Source: Skeletonema tropicum (Eukaryota; Bacillariophyta; Thalassiosirophyceae; Thalassiosirales; Thalassiosiraceae). From it: a DNA stretch of 64,000 nucleotides. The translations under genes were made by a program, and so were the position numbers. Below are positions 1-11,880 of the stretch, piece by piece (positions within the stretch are counted from its first letter, which is position 1; the number at the start of each line of letters is the position of its first letter). Below the pieces are notes generated by a model. It saw only the letters and a list, made by a program, of their open reading frames with translations. It made no database searches and was not told the DNA's origin. Location of the stretch: the NCBI GenBank assembly GCA_037178625.1, contig CM074137.1:682001-746000 (forward strand). The letters are read 5' to 3'.

Positions 1-826
1 ATCATCAGTATAAGAAGTAGATAAGTACTTAGGTAAATAGATAGATTATGTTAGTAACTACTCTCTCTCTAGAGAAACACTCTCTAGAGAGAGGGATCGG
101 TAGAGAAAGGAGAACCTAAACAAGGAAGGGCTCGAGTTGCTCCCGAAGACGCCCTTGGGGCCTGCTGGGTCGGGTTGGTCGACGTGCGTGAGTGGATAGC
201 AAACCGATACTAAGGCTAAGGAGATGGAATCTTGCTTGCAATTTTAGTATATGTATGGCTCCTTTCGGATGTGCGAATTAGAGAAGGGTTCGCAAAATGA
301 GTTCGCACATCTGGAACAGAATTCTTTTTCTGGATTCAATAATACACAGCTACTTGTCCCTACTTACTTGTAATTGTAAAACAAAACAACTTCACTGCTC
401 CTACGATTGATGATTAGGCCTTTTATCCTGATAAAGCCTTAGCTAGCATGGGATCATCTGTGCAATTTTTCCGCGTTTGACTTATCTATCTAAGACTACC
501 AAGAGAGCTGGAGGCATTTGGAAATTTGGATTTGTCGATGTTGTGGAGTGTTTTGTAGTCGTTATTTTGTGGTATTTCATTTAAGAAGTAGTTGTTGTGG
601 GTCCGAAAAGTCCTTGTGTCGTGCTACTGCGATATGATGAGGCAGTGCTACGACAATATTGTACAAGTAGTAAGTAATTTAGATAAGCCTCGTCTGGTAG
701 GAATTCTGCTTTTCATTAGCGCAGGAATAGCAAGAGAGGAAGTTGCAACGGAAGCAAAAGTGGTTACTCTCCTGCACTAAAATAATAATTGATCAGCCTT
801 TTTCTACGTATGCATGTACTTAGCTC

Positions 827-1747
827 TCACCCGTGGAAGAAGTGGCCATACTTTTCACGGTATACTTCCGCTTCGTCTCTTTGACGACTTTTCGTAGCAT
901 CCACAGCAGCCTTATGTCCCCGAAGAACAGATGCAAATTCCTCTTTGCTAATCAACCCCCTTCCATAGAACCTCTTGAGATTTTCAAGTGAATCATCATG
1001 CCCTAGATTGGCAGCGATGGAGAAGTGTTTCGTCGCTTTCTCGTAATTCCCATTACTAAACTCTGCAACACCAAGGTTATGTCTCGCTACAGGATGTCCA
1101 CCGATAGCAGCTTCTTCCATGAGAAATTTCCCCCTTTTCTCATCCTTCTCAACGCCCTCCCCATCCTGATACAAATATGCCAATTGACAATGCGCAGCCA
1201 CGTCACCCAATGAAACTGCTCTCGTAAGAAGCTGAAATGCACCTTTGTAGTCCCCAGTTAAATATCGAAATTTACCCTCGTGACAAATTGAAATGGGATC
1301 ATTTGCTTCTATCCTCTTCTTCGCAATCTTCGCCGCCTGTTGCTGCGATTGTGGCGGTGGCTCTCGGCAGAATGGACATCTGTGCTCAAGCGATTTTCCT
1401 CCTTTTAGCACCTCAATTGTGTCTGCGTACATGCATCCATAACAGACTTTCTTGCTGCAGCATGCCATCAAGGTGGACTTGTTCTCTTCAAGCGGCATTG
1501 GCAAGCAGCAGATTGGACAATCCCCCTCATGTGTGCTTTCAGGCTGCTTGAATAATAACTCGTCACGTAATTCAGCCGCACGTCTTTTGCAATCACGCTT
1601 ATGCTCCTTTCTGTGCTCCCTCTGACATTTCACGCCACAATATTTCACAAGTTTGCAGGCCGAGCAGTCCTTCAATTGGATGTCATCATCAGTTCCTGTG
1701 ACGCCGCAGGATGCACAGCATAATATTATTATAGCATCGCTCGTCAT
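827..1747 (-). CDS. MYND finger / RING-like / Sel1-repeat protein, array copy 1
   Basis: A 306-aa protein read from the ATG at 1747. The frame stays open 35 codons upstream, but paralogues elsewhere in the window also begin just before the first zinc-finger Cys. Residues 11-53 form a MYND finger, C-x2-C-x13-C-x2-C-x5-C-x3-C-x7-H-x3-C. Residues 77-127 form an all-Cys RING-like cluster, CPIC ... CC-x4-C-x2-C ... CPFC. From about residue 131 to the C-terminus come Sel1/TPR-like helical repeats (LGDVAAHCQLAYLY, AAIGGHPVARHNLG, AANLGHDDSLENLK). MYND fingers bind proline-rich peptides and Sel1 repeats are adaptor scaffolds, so a protein-interaction or ubiquitin-ligase-like role is an inference only. 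It diverges from the 152-aa gene across about 570 bp. No metal ligand is missing, so it looks intact. Confidence 0.85.
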   Translation of the reverse strand: MTSDAIIILCCASCGVTGTDDDIQLKDCSACKLVKYCGVKCQREHRKEHKRDCKRRAAELRDELLFKQPESTHEGDCPICCLPMPLEENKSTLMACCSKKVCYGCMYADTIEVLKGGKSLEHRCPFCREPPPQSQQQAAKIAKKRIEANDPISICHEGKFRYLTGDYKGAFQLLTRAVSLGDVAAHCQLAYLYQDGEGVEKDEKRGKFLMEEAAIGGHPVARHNLGVAEFSNGNYEKATKHFSIAANLGHDDSLENLKRFYGRGLISKEEFASVLRGHKAAVDATKSRQRDEAEVYREKYGHFFHG

Positions 1748-2319
1748 TGTAATAAAAGTAGTATCCTTCAGAGAAGAACGCAACAATGTTAGGCAGGCCT
1801 GCTTTACGATATCCCTGAGAAGCGATAGATTTGTGTACCCTAACAAGCGCAAACCAATATTTGCAATGCAAGCGGCAACAGCAATTTCAATTGCAGATCA
1901 CTTCTTCCATCCTCGGAGTTGCTTGGGGCCTCAACCTGGCATTGGCCTTCTTCGGTATCTTTATTTACAGAATATTGCTCAACTGGTATCGGCCATACTA
2001 CTTTAGTGTACTGTATGGCTTTTCTGTGATCAAAAACTCCCAGTCACATCTTGTTGATGACAGCTGCTTTTTAACGAGTTCTTTCCCCTTCCCCGTGATA
2101 CAACATATATACTTAGTTACAAGCCACATCTGTTGACGCGATTCATCTTCAGCATGCAGTTTCTCAGCAAAATTAGTGAGAAGCAAGGCCTTACGTACAG
2201 ATGCTTCCCTTAAGCTTCAGGCTCAATCCCTCTTTCTCTTGTACATCTGCAATGCTGCTCAGTTCGTACAGCTTTGACTCACAACTTCACCTCTCAAAAA
2301 TACAAAACAGAACATGAAC

Positions 2320-2778
2320 ATGGCGTCAGAATTGATCGTAGACTTCCCCCTCAAACGCAACCATATGCATGTGCGATTTGCCAAAACAGCGCAGCTTTAC
2401 ATTGTTCCTAGGCACGAGGACAAAAACAGAAGCCAGCTGTGGTACACCAAGGCAGAATACAACTCAATGAAACGAACCATCAAGCAAGACGTCCTCCAAG
2501 CTCGTGCAAGTGATTTGGCGTCCAAAGAAGATAGAGGCTCCTGGATTGGTATTGCCCATCTACTCACTCCTGCCTCTGCGGTCGAGGTGCAGGCTTGCAG
2601 ACATCGATGCGTACGTGCAGTTCTCGCAGAGCAGGCGAGACAGGGGCCGTCTGAATGTTTAAGGTCTGAGGGTATTGCTCTTGCCTCGTCAGCCGAGACA
2701 AGGGAGGCCGTATTGAGAGCAAGGAATCTTGGTAAGCTTCACCAATATTCCATTCGAGAATACACAGGCAATCTGTAG
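2320..2778 (+). CDS. Diatom protein of unknown function, 152 aa, array copy 1
   Basis: The start is the MASEL ATG. An ATG two codons upstream is replaced by TTG in unit 3, and the dispersed copy at 56 kb also begins at MASEL. The protein is soluble, with no signal or membrane segment. Recognisable blocks are a basic N-terminus, LWYTKAEYNSMKR near residue 45, and a C-terminal block with R-C-V-R-A-V-L-x-E-Q-x-R-Q ... IALASSAETREAVLRA. It resembles short uncharacterised proteins seen widely in diatoms (from memory of the family; not searched). The 60 bp upstream of the ATG contain a box (CTCACAACTTCAC) shared with the dispersed copies at 55 and 56 kb, probably core promoter. It is divergent from the MYND gene of its own unit and convergent with that of the next. 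Confidence 0.72.
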   Translation: MASELIVDFPLKRNHMHVRFAKTAQLYIVPRHEDKNRSQLWYTKAEYNSMKRTIKQDVLQARASDLASKEDRGSWIGIAHLLTPASAVEVQACRHRCVRAVLAEQARQGPSECLRSEGIALASSAETREAVLRARNLGKLHQYSIREYTGNL

Positions 2779-3863
2779 GATCGAGTATATTATAATCGGT
2801 GTACTGTGACAGTAACAAAAGTAGTGTCACAGATATTTTAGGCTTAATGATATTATATATCATGGTCCACTACTGGATTCGTTGGGGTCTGCTCATACGT
2901 ATCACTGATTCCAGCTGCTGCAGAGTAAAAACATTTTTGCTACCACGCATTATCGTGGTTCTGTTAGGACTAGTAGGCCGAATAAGCATCCTGAAAGCCA
3001 CCATAATTTCTGGCTCTTGGTGAGTGTTACGGATGAAATCATCAGTATAAGAAGTAGATAAGTACTTAGGTAAATAGATAGATTATGTTAGTAACTACTC
3101 TCTCTCTAGAGAAACACTCTCTAGAGAGAGGGATCGGTAGAGAAAGGAGAACCTAAACAAGGAAGGGCTCGAGTTGCTCCCGAAGACGCCCTTGGGGCCT
3201 GCTGGGTCGGGTTGGTCGACGTGCGTGAGTGGATAGCAAACCGATACTAAGGCTAAGGAGATGGAATCTTGCTTGCAATTTTAGTATATGTATGGCTCCT
3301 TTCGGATGTGCGAATTAGAGAAGGGTTCGCAAAATGAGTTCGCACATCTGGAACAGAATTCTTTTTCTGGATTCAATAATACACAGCTACTTGTCCCTAC
3401 TTACTTGTAATTGTAAAACAAAACAACTTCACTGCTCCTACGATTGATGATTAGGCCTTTTATCCTGATAAAGCCTTAGCTAGCATGGGATCATCTGTGC
3501 AATTTTTCCGCGTTTGACTTATCTATCTAAGACTACCAAGAGAGCTGGAGGCATTTGGAAATTTGGATTTGTCGATGTTGTGGAGTGTTTTGTAGTCGTT
3601 ATTTTGTGGTATTTCATTTAAGAAGTAGTTGTTGTGGGTCCGAAAAGTCCTTGTGTCGTGCTACTGCGATATGATGAGGCAGTGCTACGACAATATTGTA
3701 CAAGTAGTAAGTAATTTAGATAAGCCTCGTCTGGTAGGAATTCTGCTTTTGATTAGCGCAGGAATAGCAAGAGAGGAAGTTGCAACGGAAGCAAAAGTGG
3801 TTACTCTCCTGCACTAAAATAATAATTGATCAGCCTTTTTCTACGTATGCATGTACTTAGCTC

Positions 3864-4784
3864 TCACCCGTGGAAGAAGTGGCCATACTTTTCACGGTAT
3901 ACTTCCGCTTCGTCTCTTTGACGACTTTTCGTAGCATCCACAGCAGCCTTATGTCCCCGAAGAACAGATGCAAATTCCTCTTTGCTAATCAACCCCCTTC
4001 CATAGAACCTCTTGAGATTTTCAAGTGAATCATCATGCCCTAGATTGGCAGCGATGGAGAAGTGCTTCGTCGCTTTCTCGTAATTCCCATTACTAAACTC
4101 TGCAACACCAAGGTTATGTCTCGCTACAGGATGTCCACCGATAGCAGCTTCTTCCATTAGAAATTTCCCCCTTTTCTCATCCTTCTCAACGCCCTCCCCA
4201 TCCTGATACAAATATGCCAATTGACAATGCGCAGCCACGTCACCCAATGAAACTGCTCTCGTAAGAAGCTGAAAAGCACCTTTATAGTCCCCAGTTAAAT
4301 ATCGAAATTTACCCTCGTGACAAATTGAAACGGGGTCATTTGCTTCTATCCTCTTCTTCGCAATCTTCGCCGCCTGTTGCTGCGATTGTGGCGGTGGCTC
4401 TCGGCAGAATGGACATCTGTGCTCAAGCGATTTTCCTCCTTTCAGCACCTCAATTGTGTCTGCGTACATGCATCCATAACAGACTTTCTTGCTGCAGCAT
4501 GCCATCAAGGTAGACTTGTTCTCTTCCAGTGGCATTGGTAAGCAGCAGATTGGACAATCCCCCTCATGTGTGCTTTCAGGCTGCTTGAATAATAACTCGT
4601 CACGTAATTCAGCCGCACGTCTTTTGCAATCACGCTTATGCTCCTTTCTGTGCTCCCTCTGACATTTCACGCCACAATATTTCACAAGTTTGCAGGCCGA
4701 GCAGTCCTTCAATTGGATGTCATCATCAGTTCCTGTGACGCCGCAGGATGCACAGCATAATATTATTATAGCATCGCTCGTCAT
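3864..4784 (-). CDS. MYND finger / RING-like / Sel1-repeat protein, array copy 2
   Basis: Same 306-aa architecture as copy 1 (MYND 11-53, Cys-rich RING-like 77-127, Sel1 repeats after 131). It differs from copy 1 by Ile to Val in the NDP(I/V)SICH segment that starts the Sel1 region. All zinc ligands are retained and the frame is open. Confidence 0.85.
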   Translation of the reverse strand: MTSDAIIILCCASCGVTGTDDDIQLKDCSACKLVKYCGVKCQREHRKEHKRDCKRRAAELRDELLFKQPESTHEGDCPICCLPMPLEENKSTLMACCSKKVCYGCMYADTIEVLKGGKSLEHRCPFCREPPPQSQQQAAKIAKKRIEANDPVSICHEGKFRYLTGDYKGAFQLLTRAVSLGDVAAHCQLAYLYQDGEGVEKDEKRGKFLMEEAAIGGHPVARHNLGVAEFSNGNYEKATKHFSIAANLGHDDSLENLKRFYGRGLISKEEFASVLRGHKAAVDATKSRQRDEAEVYREKYGHFFHG

Positions 4785-5356
4785 TGTAATAAAAGTAGTA
4801 TCCTTCAGAGAAGAACGCAACAATGTTAGGCAGGCCTGCTTTACGATATCCCTGAGAAGCGATAGATTTGTGTACCCTAACAAGCGCAAACCAATATTTG
4901 CAATGCAAGCGGCAACAGCAATTTCAATTGCAGATCACTTCTTCCATCCTCGGAGTTGCTTGGGGCCTCAACCTGGCATTGGCCTTCTTCGGTATCTTTA
5001 TTTACAGAATATTGCTCAACTGGTATCGGCCATACTACTTTAGTGTACTGTATGGCTTTTCTGTGATCAAAAACTCCCAGTCACATCTTGTTGATGACAG
5101 CTGCTTTTTAACGAGTTCTTTCCCCTTCCCCGTGATACAACATATATACTTAGTTACAAGCCACATCTGTTGACGCGATTCATCTTCAGCATGCAGTTTC
5201 TCAGCAAAATTAGTGAGAAGCAAGGCCTTACGTACAGATGCTTCCCTTAAGCTTCAGGCTCAATCCCTCTTTCTCTTGTACATCTGCAATGCTGCTCAGT
5301 TCGTACAGCTTTGACTCACAACTTCACCTCTCAAAAATACACAACAGAACATGAAC

Positions 5357-5815
5357 ATGGCGTCAGAATTGATCGTAGACTTCCCCCTCAAACGCAACCA
5401 TATGCATGTGCGATTTGCCAAAACAGCGCAGCTTTACATTGTTCCTAGGCACGAGGACAAAAACAGAAGCCAGCTGTGGTACACCAAGGCAGAATACAAC
5501 TCAATGAAACGAACCATCAAGCGAGACGTCCTCCAAGCTCGTGCAAGTGATTTGGCGTCCAAAGAAGATAGAGGCTCCTGGATTGGTATTGCCCATCTAC
5601 TCACTCCTGCCTCTGCGGTCGAGGTGGAGGCTTGCAGACATCGATGCGTATGTGCAGTTCTCGCAGAGCAGGCGAGACAGGGGCCGTCTGAATGTTTAAG
5701 GTCTGAGGGTATTGCTCTTGCCTCGTCAGCCGAGACAAGGGAGGCCGTATTGAGAGCAAGGAATCTTGGTAAGCTTCACCAATATTCCATTCGAGAATAC
5801 ACAGGCAATCTGTAG
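5357..5815 (+). CDS. Diatom protein of unknown function, 152 aa, array copy 2
   Basis: Same family as the gene at 2320. This is the 'B' variant: Gln to Arg in IK(Q/R)DVLQA, and EVQ...VRAVL replaced by EVE...VCAVL. The same B-type substitutions recur in unit 4, which shows that variants are spread through the array by recombination. Confidence 0.72.
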   Translation: MASELIVDFPLKRNHMHVRFAKTAQLYIVPRHEDKNRSQLWYTKAEYNSMKRTIKRDVLQARASDLASKEDRGSWIGIAHLLTPASAVEVEACRHRCVCAVLAEQARQGPSECLRSEGIALASSAETREAVLRARNLGKLHQYSIREYTGNL

Positions 5816-6896
5816 GATCGAGTATATTATAATCGGTGTACTGTGACAGTAACAAAAGTAGTGTCACAGATATTTTAGGCTTAATGATATTATATATCAT
5901 GGTCCACTACTGGATTCGTTGGGGTCTGCTCATACGTATCACTGATTCCAGCTGCTGCAGAGTAAAAACATTTTTGCTACAACGCATTATCGTGGTTCTG
6001 TTAGGACTAGTAGGCCGAATAAGCATCCTGAAAGCCACCATAATTTCTGGCTCTTGGTGAGTGTAACGGATGACATCATCAGTGGATAAGAAGTAGATAA
6101 GTACTTAGGTAAATAGATAGATTATGTTAGTAACTACTCTCTCTCTAGAGAAACACTCTCTAGAGAGAGGGATCGGTAGAGAAAGGAGAACCTAAACAAG
6201 GAAGGGCTCGAGTTGCTCCCGAAGACGCCCTTGGGGCCTGCTGGGTCGGGTTGGTCGACGTGCGTGAGTGGATAGCAAACCGATATTAAGGCTAAGGAGA
6301 TGGAATCTTGCTTGCAATTTTAGTATGGCTCCTTTCGGATGTGCGAATTAGAGAAGGGTTCGCAAAATGAGTTCGCACATCTGGAACAGAATTCTTTTTC
6401 TGGATTCAATAATACACAGCTACTTGTCCCTACTTACTTGTAATTGTAAAACAAAACAACTTCACTGCTCCTACGATTGATGATTAGGCCTTTTATCCTG
6501 ATAAAGCCTTAGCTAGCATGGGATCATCTGTGCAATTTTTCCGCGTTTGACTTATCTATCTAAGACTACCAAGAGAGCTGGAGGCATTTGGAAATTTGGA
6601 TTTGTCGATGTTGTGGAGTGTTTTGTAGTCGTTATTTTGTGGTATTTCATTTAAGAAGTAGTTGTTGTGGGTCCGAAAAGTCCTTGTGTCGTGCTACTGC
6701 GATATGATGAGGCAGTGCTACGACAATATTGTACAAGTAGTAAGTAATTTAGATAAGCCTCGTCTGGTAGGAATTCTGCTTTTGATTAGCGCAGGAATAG
6801 CAAGAGAGGAAGTTGCAACGGAAGCAAAAGTGGTTACTCTCCTGCACTAAAATAATAATTGATCAGCCTTTTTCTACGTATGCATGTACTTAGCTC

Positions 6897-7817
6897 TCAC
6901 CCGTGGAAGAAGTGGCCATACTTTTCACGGTATACTTCCGCTTCGTCTCTTTGACGACTTTTCGTAGCATCCACAGCAGCCTTATGTCCCCGAAGAACAG
7001 ATGCAAATTCCTCTTTGCTAATCAACCCCCTTCCATAGAACCTCTTGAGATTTTCAAGTGAATCATCATGCCCTAGATTGGCAGCGATGGAGAAGTGTTT
7101 CGTCGCTTTCTCGTAATTCCCATTACTAAACTCTGCAACACCAAGGTTATGTCTCGCTACAGGATGTCCACCGATAGCAGCTTCTTCCATTAGAAATTTC
7201 CCCCTTTTCTCATCCTTCTCAACGCCCTCCCCATCCTGATACAAATATGCCAATTGACAATGCGCAGCCACGTCACCCAATGAAACTGCTCTCGTAAGAA
7301 GCTGAAAAGCACCTTTATAGTCCCCAGTTAAATATCGAAATTTACCCTCGTGACAAATTGAAACGGGGTCATTTGCTTCTATCCTCTTCTTCGCAATCTT
7401 CGCCGCCTGTTGCTGCGATTGTGGCGGTGGCTCTCGGCAGAATGGACATCTGTGCTCAAGCGATTTTCCTCCTTTTAGCACCTCAATTGTGTCTGCGTAC
7501 ATGCATCCATAACAGACTTTCTTGCTGCAGCATGCCATCAAGGTGGACTTGTTCTCTTCAAGCGGCATTGGCAAGCAGCAGATTGGACAATCCCCCTCAT
7601 GTGTGCTTTCAGGCTGCTTGAATAATAACTCGTCACGTAATTCAGCCGCACGTCTTTTGCAATCACGCTTATGCTCCTTTCTGTGCTCCCTCTGACATTT
7701 CACGCCACAATATTTCACAAGTTTGCAGGCCGAGCAGTCCTTCAATTGGATGTCATCATCAGTTCCTGTGACGCCGCAGGATGCACAGCATAATATTATT
7801 ATAGCATCGCTCGTCAT
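6897..7817 (-). CDS. MYND finger / RING-like / Sel1-repeat protein, array copy 3
   Basis: 306 aa with the same domain order and all ligands as copy 1. It carries the Val variant (NDPVSICH) and Ile in the ADTIEV segment. The upstream intergenic DNA of this unit has extra substitutions near 8070-8180 and a short deletion compared with the other units, so this promoter region is the most divergent of the array. Confidence 0.85.
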   Translation of the reverse strand: MTSDAIIILCCASCGVTGTDDDIQLKDCSACKLVKYCGVKCQREHRKEHKRDCKRRAAELRDELLFKQPESTHEGDCPICCLPMPLEENKSTLMACCSKKVCYGCMYADTIEVLKGGKSLEHRCPFCREPPPQSQQQAAKIAKKRIEANDPVSICHEGKFRYLTGDYKGAFQLLTRAVSLGDVAAHCQLAYLYQDGEGVEKDEKRGKFLMEEAAIGGHPVARHNLGVAEFSNGNYEKATKHFSIAANLGHDDSLENLKRFYGRGLISKEEFASVLRGHKAAVDATKSRQRDEAEVYREKYGHFFHG

Positions 7818-8384
7818 TGTAATAAAAGTAGTATCCTTCAGAGAAGAACGCAACAATGTTAGGCAGGCCTGCTTTACGATATCCCTGAGAAGCGATAGAT
7901 TTGTGTACCCTAACAAGCGCAAACCAATATTTGCAATGCAAGCGGCAACAGCAATTTCAATTGCAGATCACTTCTTCCATCCTCGGAGTTGCTTGGGGCC
8001 TCAACCTGGCATTGGCCTTCTTCGGTATCTTTATTTACAGAATATTGCTCAACTGGTATCGGCCATACTACTTTTGTGTACTGTGTGGCTTTTCTGTGAT
8101 CAAAAACACCCATTCACATCTTGTTGATGACAGCTGCTTTTTAACGAGTTCTTTCCCCTTCCCCGTGATCCAACATAAAGTTACAAGCCACATCTGTTGA
8201 CGCGATTCATCTTCAGCATGCAGTTTCTCAGCAAAATTAGTGAGAAGCAAGGCCTTACGTACAGATACTTCCCTTAAGCTTCAGGCTCAATCCCTCTTTC
8301 TCTTGTACATCTGCAATGCTTGCTCAGTTCGTGCAGCTTTGACTCACAACTTCACCTCTCAAAAATACACAACAGGACTTGAAC

Positions 8385-8843
8385 ATGGCGTCAGAATTGA
8401 TCGTAGACTTCCCCCTCAAACGCAACCATATGCATGTGCGATTTGCCAAAACAGCGCAGCTTTACATTGTTCCTAGGCACGAGGACAAAAACAGAAGCCA
8501 GCTGTGGTACACCAAGGCAGAATACAACTCAATGAAACGAACCATCAAGCAAGACGTCCTCCAAGCTCGTGCAAGTGATTTGGCGTCCAAAGAAGATAGA
8601 GGCTCCTGGATTGGTATTGCCCATCTACTCACTCCTGCCTCTGCGGTCGAGGTGCAGGCTTGCAGACATCGATGCGTACGTGCAGTTCTCGCAGAGCAGG
8701 CGAGACAGGGGCCGTCTGAATGTTTAAGGTCTGAGGGTATTGCTCTTGCCTCGTCAGCCGAGACAAGGGAGGCCGTATTGAGAGCAAGGAATCTTGGTAA
8801 GCTTCACCAATATTCCATTCGAGAATACACAGGCAATCTGTAG
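8385..8843 (+). CDS. Diatom protein of unknown function, 152 aa, array copy 3
   Basis: 'A' variant, same protein as unit 1. The codon two positions upstream of the chosen start is TTG rather than ATG, which supports MASEL as the start used by the family. Confidence 0.72.
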   Translation: MASELIVDFPLKRNHMHVRFAKTAQLYIVPRHEDKNRSQLWYTKAEYNSMKRTIKQDVLQARASDLASKEDRGSWIGIAHLLTPASAVEVQACRHRCVRAVLAEQARQGPSECLRSEGIALASSAETREAVLRARNLGKLHQYSIREYTGNL

Positions 8844-9928
8844 GATCGAGTATATTATAATCGGTGTACTGTGACAGTAACAAAAGTAGTGTCACAGATA
8901 TTTTAGGCTTAATGATATTATATATCATGGTCCACTACTGGATTCGTTGGGGTCTGCTCATACGTATCACTGATTCCAGCTGCTGCAGAGTAAAAACATT
9001 TTTGCTACCACGCATTATCGTGGTTCTGTTAGGACTAGTAGGCCGAATAAGCATCCTGAAAGCCACCATAATTTCTGGCTCTTGGTGAGTGTTACGGATG
9101 AAATCATCAGTATAAGAAGTAGATAAGTACTTAGGTAAATAGATAGATTATGTTAGTAACTACTCTCTCTCTAGAGAAACACTCTCTAGAGAGAGGGATC
9201 GGTAGAGAAAGGAGAACCTAAACAAGGAAGGGCTCGAGTTGCTCCCGAAGACGCCCTTGGGGCCTGCTGGGTCGGGTTGGTCGACGTGCGTGAGTGGATA
9301 GCAAACCGATACTAAGGCTAAGGAGATGGAATCTTGCTTGCAATTTTAGTATATGTATGGCTCCTTTCGGATGTGCGAATTAGAGAAGGGTTCGCAAAAT
9401 GAGTTCGCACATCTGGAACAGAATTCTTTTTCTGGATTCAATAATACACAGCTACTTGTCCCTACTTACTTGTAATTGTAAAACAAAACAACTTCACTGC
9501 TCCTACGATTGATGATTAGGCCTTTTATCCTGATAAAGCCTTAGCTAGCATGGGATCATCTGTGCAATTTTTCCGCGTTTGACTTATCTATCTAAGACTA
9601 CCAAGAGAGCTGGAGGCATTTGGAAATTTGGATTTGTCGATGTTGTGGAGTGTTTTGTAGTCGTTATTTTGTGGTATTTCATTTAAGAAGTAGTTGTTGT
9701 GGGTCCGAAAAGTCCTTGTGTCGTGCTACTGCGATATGATGAGGCAGTGCTACGACAATATTGTACAAGTAGTAAGTAATTTAGATAAGCCTCGTCTGGT
9801 AGGAATTCTGCTTTTCATTAGCGCAGGAATAGCAAGAGAGGAAGTTGCAACGGAAGCAAAAGTGGTTACTCTCCTGCACTAAAATAATAATTGATCAGCC
9901 TTTTTCTACGTATGCATGTACTTAGCTC

Positions 9929-10849
9929 TCACCCGTGGAAGAAGTGGCCATACTTTTCACGGTATACTTCCGCTTCGTCTCTTTGACGACTTTTCGTAGC
10001 ATCCACAGCAGCCTTATGTCCCCGAAGAACAGATGCAAATTCCTCTTTGCTAATCAACCCCCTTCCATAGAACCTCTTGAGATTTTCAAGTGAATCATCA
10101 TGCCCTAGATTGGCAGCGATGGAGAAGTGTTTCGTCGCTTTCTCGTAATTCCCATTACTAAACTCTGCAACACCAAGGTTATGTCTCGCTACAGGATGTC
10201 CACCGATAGCAGCTTCTTCCATTAGAAATTTCCCCCTTTTCTCATCCTTCTCAACGCCCTCCCCATCCTGATACAAATATGCCAATTGACAATGCGCAGC
10301 CACGTCACCCAATGAAACTGCTCTCGTAAGAAGCTGAAAAGCACCTTTATAGTCCCCAGTTAAATATCGAAATTTACCCTCGTGACAAATTGAAACGGGG
10401 TCATTTGCTTCTATCCTCTTCTTCGCAATCTTCGCCGCCTGTTGCTGCGATTGTGGCGGTGGCTCTCGGCAGAATGGACATCTGTGCTCAAGCGATTTTC
10501 CTCCTTTCAGCACCTCAGTTGTGTCTGCGTACATGCATCCATAACAGACTTTCTTGCTGCAGCATGCCATCAAGGTAGACTTGTTCTCTTCCAGTGGCAT
10601 TGGTAAGCAGCAGATTGGACAATCCCCCTCATGTGTGCTTTCAGGCTGCTTGAATAATAACTCGTCACGTAATTCAGCCGCACGTCTTTTGCAATCACGC
10701 TTATGCTCCTTTCTGTGCTCCCTCTGACATTTCACGCCACAATATTTCACAAGTTTGCAGGCCGAGCAGTCCTTCAATTGGATGTCATCATCAGTTCCTG
10801 TGACGCCGCAGGATGCACAGCATAATATTATTATAGCATCGCTCGTCAT
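9929..10849 (-). CDS. MYND finger / RING-like / Sel1-repeat protein, array copy 4
   Basis: 306 aa, intact MYND and RING-like clusters and Sel1 repeats. Ile to Thr in the ADT(I/T)EV segment is shared with copy 5 and not with copies 1-3, another mosaic marker. Confidence 0.85.
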   Translation of the reverse strand: MTSDAIIILCCASCGVTGTDDDIQLKDCSACKLVKYCGVKCQREHRKEHKRDCKRRAAELRDELLFKQPESTHEGDCPICCLPMPLEENKSTLMACCSKKVCYGCMYADTTEVLKGGKSLEHRCPFCREPPPQSQQQAAKIAKKRIEANDPVSICHEGKFRYLTGDYKGAFQLLTRAVSLGDVAAHCQLAYLYQDGEGVEKDEKRGKFLMEEAAIGGHPVARHNLGVAEFSNGNYEKATKHFSIAANLGHDDSLENLKRFYGRGLISKEEFASVLRGHKAAVDATKSRQRDEAEVYREKYGHFFHG

Positions 10850-11421
10850 TGTAATAAAAGTAGTATCCTTCAGAGAAGAACGCAACAATGTTAGGCAGGC
10901 CTGCTTTACGATATCCCTGAGAAGCGATAGATTTGTGTACCCTAACAAGCGCAAACCAATATTTGCAATGCAAGCGGCAACAGCAATTTCAATTGCAGAT
11001 CACTTCTTCCATCCTCGGAGTTGCTTGGGGCCTCAACCTGGCATTGGCCTTCTTCGGTATCTTTATTTACAGAATATTGCTCAACTGGTATCGGCCATAC
11101 TACTTTAGTGTACTGTATGGCTTTTCTGTGATCAAAAACTCCCAGTCACATCTTGTTGATGACAGCTGCTTTTTAACGAGTTCTTTCCCCTTCCCCGTGA
11201 TACAACATATATACTTAGTTACAAGCCACATCTGTTGACGCGATTCATCTTCAGCATGCAGTTTCTCAGCAAAATTAGTGAGAAGCAAGGCCTTACGTAC
11301 AGATGCTTCCCTTAAGCTTCAGGCTCAATCCCTCTTTCTCTTGTACATCTGCAATGCTGCTCAGTTCGTACAGCTTTGACTCACAACTTCACCTCTCAAA
11401 AATACACAACAGAACATGAAC

Positions 11422-11880
11422 ATGGCGTCAGAATTGATCGTAGACTTCCCCCTCAAACGCAACCATATGCATGTGCGATTTGCCAAAACAGCGCAGCTTT
11501 ACATTGTTCCTAGGCACGAGGACAAAAACAGAAGCCAGCTGTGGTACACCAAGGCAGAATACAACTCAATGAAACGAACCATCAAGCGAGACGTCCTCCA
11601 AGCTCGTGCAAGTGATTTGGCGTCCAAAGAAGATAGAGGCTCCTGGATTGGTATTGCCCATCTACTCACTCCTGCCTCTGCGGTCGAGGTGGAGGCTTGC
11701 AGACATCGATGCGTATGTGCAGTTCTCGCAGAGCAGGCGAGACAGGGGCCGTCTGAATGTTTAAGGTCTGAGGGTATTGCTCTTGCCTCGTCAGCCGAGA
11801 CAAGGGAGGCCGTATTGAGAGCAAGGAATCTTGGTAAGCTTCACCAATATTCCATTCGAGAATACACAGGCAATCTGTAG
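11422..11880 (+). CDS. Diatom protein of unknown function, 152 aa, array copy 4
   Basis: 'B' variant (IKRDV, EVE...VCAVL), the same protein as copy 2. It is the last small gene in the array: unit 5 is truncated before this gene would begin. Confidence 0.72.
   Translation: MASELIVDFPLKRNHMHVRFAKTAQLYIVPRHEDKNRSQLWYTKAEYNSMKRTIKRDVLQARASDLASKEDRGSWIGIAHLLTPASAVEVEACRHRCVCAVLAEQARQGPSECLRSEGIALASSAETREAVLRARNLGKLHQYSIREYTGNL

Noticed and set aside
592..780. 62-codon plus-strand frame repeated in all five array units
   Set aside because: Copies are too recent for conservation to mean anything, there is no motif, and the first codon is not ATG.
1831..2136. 101-codon frame with a hydrophobic stretch between the divergent array genes
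   Set aside because: It overlaps the MYND 5' region and is absent from truncated unit 5. It is altered in unit 3 and looks like promoter-region noise.
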